Positions 62,401-64,000 of a DNA stretch of 64,000 nucleotides are shown here, piece after piece. The position numbers and the translations under genes were made by a program. Within the stretch, counting starts at the first letter, position 1; each line of letters begins with the position of its first letter. Source of the stretch: Sutterella sp. AM11-39 (lineage in GTDB: Bacteria > Pseudomonadota > Gammaproteobacteria > Burkholderiales > Burkholderiaceae_F); the NCBI RefSeq assembly GCF_003472385.1, contig NZ_QRLV01000008.1, positions 1-64,000 of the forward strand. Direction: 5' to 3'. The notes under the pieces are model-generated. The model did no database searches. It was given only the letters and a program-made list of their open reading frames with translations, and had not been told where the DNA came from.

Positions 62401-62992
62401 GGTAGCTGACCTTCTCAAGATTGTTGCGCGTACCGGCCAGCGCCGTTTCGGTTTCACGGCGACGATCCTTGTACTTGCTCACGCCGGCGGCTTCTTCCAG
62501 ATACACGCGCAGCTCCTCAGGCTTGGCCTTGATGAAGTTGCTGATCATGCCCTGGCTGATAATCGCGTAGGAGCGGGGCCCCAGGCCGGTGCCCATGAAG
62601 ATGTCCTGCACGTCGCGGCGGCGCACCTGCTGATTGTTGATGAGGTACGCATTGCTGCCGTCGCGCGTGACGACGCGCTTGACGGAAAGCTCCGTATAGC
62701 GCCCCCAGGCCCCCTTGATCGTGCCGTCGGAGTTGTCGAGCACCAGTTCGACCGAAGCGCGGGAAGATGCCGGACGATTCACCGAACCCGAAAAAATGAG
62801 TTCGCTCATGGACGTCGAGCCGCGCAATTCGGAGACGCGCGCTTCGCCCAGCACCCAGCGGATGGCGTCAATCACATTGGATTTGCCGCAGCCATTGGGG
62901 CCGACAATACCGGCCACCGCCCCCGGAAATTCGATGACGGTGGTATCGGCAAAGCTCTTGAAGCCGGAAATGCGAAGCTGTTTTAGACGCAC
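59477..62992 (-). CDS. smc: Chromosome partition protein SMC
   Basis: SMC (1171 residues) is the ring-forming ATPase that compacts and separates chromosomes with ScpA and ScpB. The head halves are at the ends: Walker A GPNGCGKSNVIDAIRW (residues 32-47) and, near the C-terminus, the signature LLSGGEQAMTATALVFA with Walker B FCLLDEVDAPLDEAN. Two long coiled coils flank a hinge at about residues 500-640. The start is GTG 62992. It is divergent from dapC and has a terminator-like hairpin in its leader. Confidence 0.97.
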   Translation of the reverse strand: MRLKQLRISGFKSFADTTVIEFPGAVAGIVGPNGCGKSNVIDAIRWVLGEARVSELRGSTSMSELIFSGSVNRPASSRASVELVLDNSDGTIKGAWGRYTELSVKRVVTRDGSNAYLINNQQVRRRDVQDIFMGTGLGPRSYAIISQGMISNFIKAKPEELRVYLEEAAGVSKYKDRRRETETALAGTRNNLEKVSYLQETKRTEIERLTAEAEVAARWKELTGQRDTAELLWYFLQEQDAGAAVNKVNAQIAAREADLLQGRGELQKLTTQIDALKEEARVRREAADKAREAAWQANARVTELEGAIARIITEKDSLAREIANAAESIARRRNERDTALSRLAELAAKEQELRENAEAMTEECAAAQESALELQQECEEKKEAYEKARQDAAAHEKRMEVLNVQMQALTRELNDVEARLEAIEAERRSGQAPDEERFAELSALIEETQAQFEELTATVEEKKTELELSRNANDETRAQKERLSAIHARTVARLQALEALQQKSQAEGKLPAWLGKMGLSQAARLFEKITVEDGWAVALEAVLSAKAGALNMSVLERAAGFEYDPPPARLVFYGEPKGQTASLPKLAKPLAEKVASDDPKVKGALEEWLAGVYVTDTLDEAVARRSELARGERFVTPKGHIVDAISISFWAEESESAGVMSRAAEIRTLSEQSTRERDELDAIDEKLVAQQGALKVAQAQAAETSRAADASRNELHMLQVEYSALSAAIDAWREKSRRTADQEAELKMRHEELMAQQEETDAAFEQADQTLAEVQQKTLDAKVALEEAEHASSALTEKVRSLESQIELMRVQLQTNQERVRDAKERQSGADEEIENLTAHMEELAARRESLDETAQREGLSRVLEELNGKNEAHKAAEAECARAEEELEAARTRNADLNAAQTPLLQEIADLKVRRESWITQSAVFTEHLDAAQADRQALALQVQEEGLRASTLKSRVSRLNEAIAALGAVNHAALENLQESRRAMEETERQVADLEEAIANLEATIRKIDAETRELLRTTFTEVNKNFREMFTGLFGGGSAELRMSGEEILEAGVEVSAQPPGKKNASVKLLSGGEQAMTATALVFAIFKLNPAPFCLLDEVDAPLDEANQDRLARRILQMSSNTQFMMITHHRVTMEHLRTLVGVTMKEPGVSRVVSVDVEQASEMAAQ

Positions 62993-63019
62993 GGTTTGTT
63001 AAGTGAAAAAGGATGCCAA

Positions 63020-63058
63020 CAAAAAAGAAAGCGCCTGAAAAAGAAACATGCGGCGCTT
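63020..63058 (-). terminator. Terminator-like hairpin in the smc leader
   Basis: On the minus strand AAGCGCC pairs with GGCGCTT (63052-63058, 63029-63035) around a 16-base loop, followed by TCTTTTTTG (63020-63028). A TACAAT box (63067-63072) just upstream may be the -10, placing the hairpin in the smc leader. Confidence 0.5.
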
Positions 63059-63106
63059 GTGTTCGGATTGTACCGTCACCGCGCATTTTCAAGGCAAAAG
63101 CCACCT

Positions 63107-63112
63107 TATAAT
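63107..63112 (+). promoter_or_regulatory. -10 box of dapC
   Basis: A perfect TATAAT 60 bases before the start codon. The -35 is weak (TTTTCA at 63086-63091, 15-base spacing). Confidence 0.45.
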
Positions 63113-63172
63113 TTTTTGGATGTGCCCGCGCCGTTTTTCACTAAGGCCTCTTCTTTTACAAAGGATTCTCCC

Positions 63173-64000
63173 GTGCCCAATCCCGGACTTTCTCGCACCC
63201 GCCCCTACCCTTTTGCCCGACTGCGCAAACTCTTCGAGGGAATTGTTCCGGCCGAAGGCAAACTCAAGCCGATTTCGCTCGGCATCGGCGAACCCTGTCA
63301 TCCGATTCCTCAGTGCATTGGCGAAGCGATTGCTCAGAACATTTCGCTCATGAGCTCCTACCCGGGCACGGCAGGCAACCCTGCCCTGCGTGAAGCCATC
63401 AGCGCCTGGTGCGAACGCCGCTACGGGCTGGCCCCGGATCCCGCGACCGAAATCCTGCCGGTGCTCGGCACCCGCGAAGCCCTTTTCAGTCTGGTCCAAT
63501 GCCTTGTCGACCCGACCGTCAAAGGCGGCGCCAAAGTCGTGATGCCCGTTCCCTTCTATCAGATCTACGAAGGCGCAACGTTTCTGGCCGGAGCCGATCC
63601 CGTGTACTTGCCGCTGACGCGCGAAAACGGCTACAAACTCGATTTGTCCGTATTGAGTCCCGAAACACTTTCTCAAACTCAGCTTGTCTACATATGCTCT
63701 CCGGGCAACCCGACGGGATCCGTCTTTGATTTGGACGACTGGAAAAAACTCTTTGCTCTTTCGGATCAATACGGTTTTGTCATAGCAAGCGACGAGTGCT
63801 ACAGCGAAATTTATTTCGAAGAAGGCAACGCTCCGATCGGCGCCATGACGGCGGCCAAAGCCTGCGGCCGAACCGATCTGAAAAACATCATCGTATTAAA
63901 CAGCCTTTCCAAGCGCAGCAATGCGCCGGGTCTGCGCAGTGGCTTTGTGGCCGGTGACCGCTCGCTCATCGCCTCTTACCTTCTTTACCGCACCTATCAC
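63173..64000 (+). CDS. dapC: N-succinyldiaminopimelate aminotransferase, N-terminal part (runs off window)
   Basis: The GTG at 63173 has AAGGA seven bases upstream. The 276 visible residues are a class I/II aminotransferase: VPNPGLSRTRPYPFARLRKL, GIGEPCHPIP, SYPGTAGNPALREA, the segment SPGNPTGSVFD, ASDECYSEIYF (Asp pairing with the PLP nitrogen) and NSLSKRSNAPGLRSGF, whose Lys forms the PLP Schiff base. The N-terminal pattern fits DapC of betaproteobacteria, which transfers an amino group in lysine/diaminopimelate synthesis. In relatives dapC and dapD follow smc divergently. Confidence 0.92.
   Translation, partial: MPNPGLSRTRPYPFARLRKLFEGIVPAEGKLKPISLGIGEPCHPIPQCIGEAIAQNISLMSSYPGTAGNPALREAISAWCERRYGLAPDPATEILPVLGTREALFSLVQCLVDPTVKGGAKVVMPVPFYQIYEGATFLAGADPVYLPLTRENGYKLDLSVLSPETLSQTQLVYICSPGNPTGSVFDLDDWKKLFALSDQYGFVIASDECYSEIYFEEGNAPIGAMTAAKACGRTDLKNIIVLNSLSKRSNAPGLRSGFVAGDRSLIASYLLYRTYH

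Overview
The window is a chromosomal segment of a betaproteobacterium, most likely Burkholderiales and probably a gut Sutterellaceae-type organism (inference). The evidence is gene order and lineage markers: lepA-lepB-rnc; lpxK, a Trm112-like gene, kdsB and adk in a row; smc-zipA-ligA; EarP next to an EF-P carrying Arg32; a DUF2863-like protein; and a Bug-type tripartite tricarboxylate transporter. Coding density is high, and most intergenic gaps hold recognisable terminators or promoters. No rRNA, tRNA or CRISPR array was found.

Layout. 1-863: a truncated IscB (OMEGA) element on the minus strand, with its HEARO/omega-RNA, inserted so that the RNA begins inside the last codons of rnc. 845-4402: rnc, lepB, lepA. 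4716-8583: a DUF2863-like gene convergent with clpB, which has a sigma-32-like promoter. 8837-11956: a tctC(Bug)-tctB-tctA carboxylate transporter. 12079-17069: a pseudouridine synthase, then lpxK, a lipoprotein, a Trm112-like gene, kdsB and adk. 17197-25033: a proton-pumping pyrophosphatase, an FAD-linked dehydrogenase, a lipoprotein, folD and oligopeptidase A. 25085-36617: glnE, yhdP, pgsA-uvrC and earP-efp. 36829-39244: an autotransporter with a poly-C tract in its second to fifth codons. 39451-45403: a Nim-like flavoprotein, uvrD and leuS. 45530-48800: a molybdenum-cofactor cluster (mobB-moeA-moaD-moaE) with crcB and an LprI-like gene. 49019-55879: the rpsP-rimM-trmD-rplS ribosome/tRNA operon, split between trmD and rplS by a second large autotransporter gene and a small AP2-like ORF. 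56033-62992: ligA, zipA, smc. From 63173: dapC, cut by the window edge.

The most notable points are these. (1) The IscB/omega-RNA element supplies the stop codon and last residues of RNase III, and its guide position lies in rnc. (2) There are two autotransporter genes with homopolymeric C/G tracts. One has 9 C just after the start codon; as given the frame is OFF, and 8 or 11 C restores a signal peptide joined to the passenger and barrel. The other has 8 G filling the spacer between a consensus -35 box (TTGACA) and a -10-like box. Together they look like surface phase-variation loci of two mechanistic types, one translational and one transcriptional. (3) Several leaders look regulatory: adk, rpsP, rpsP-rimM and smc.

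All calls were made by reading the sequence. No database search or folding program was run, so family names rest on motif recognition.
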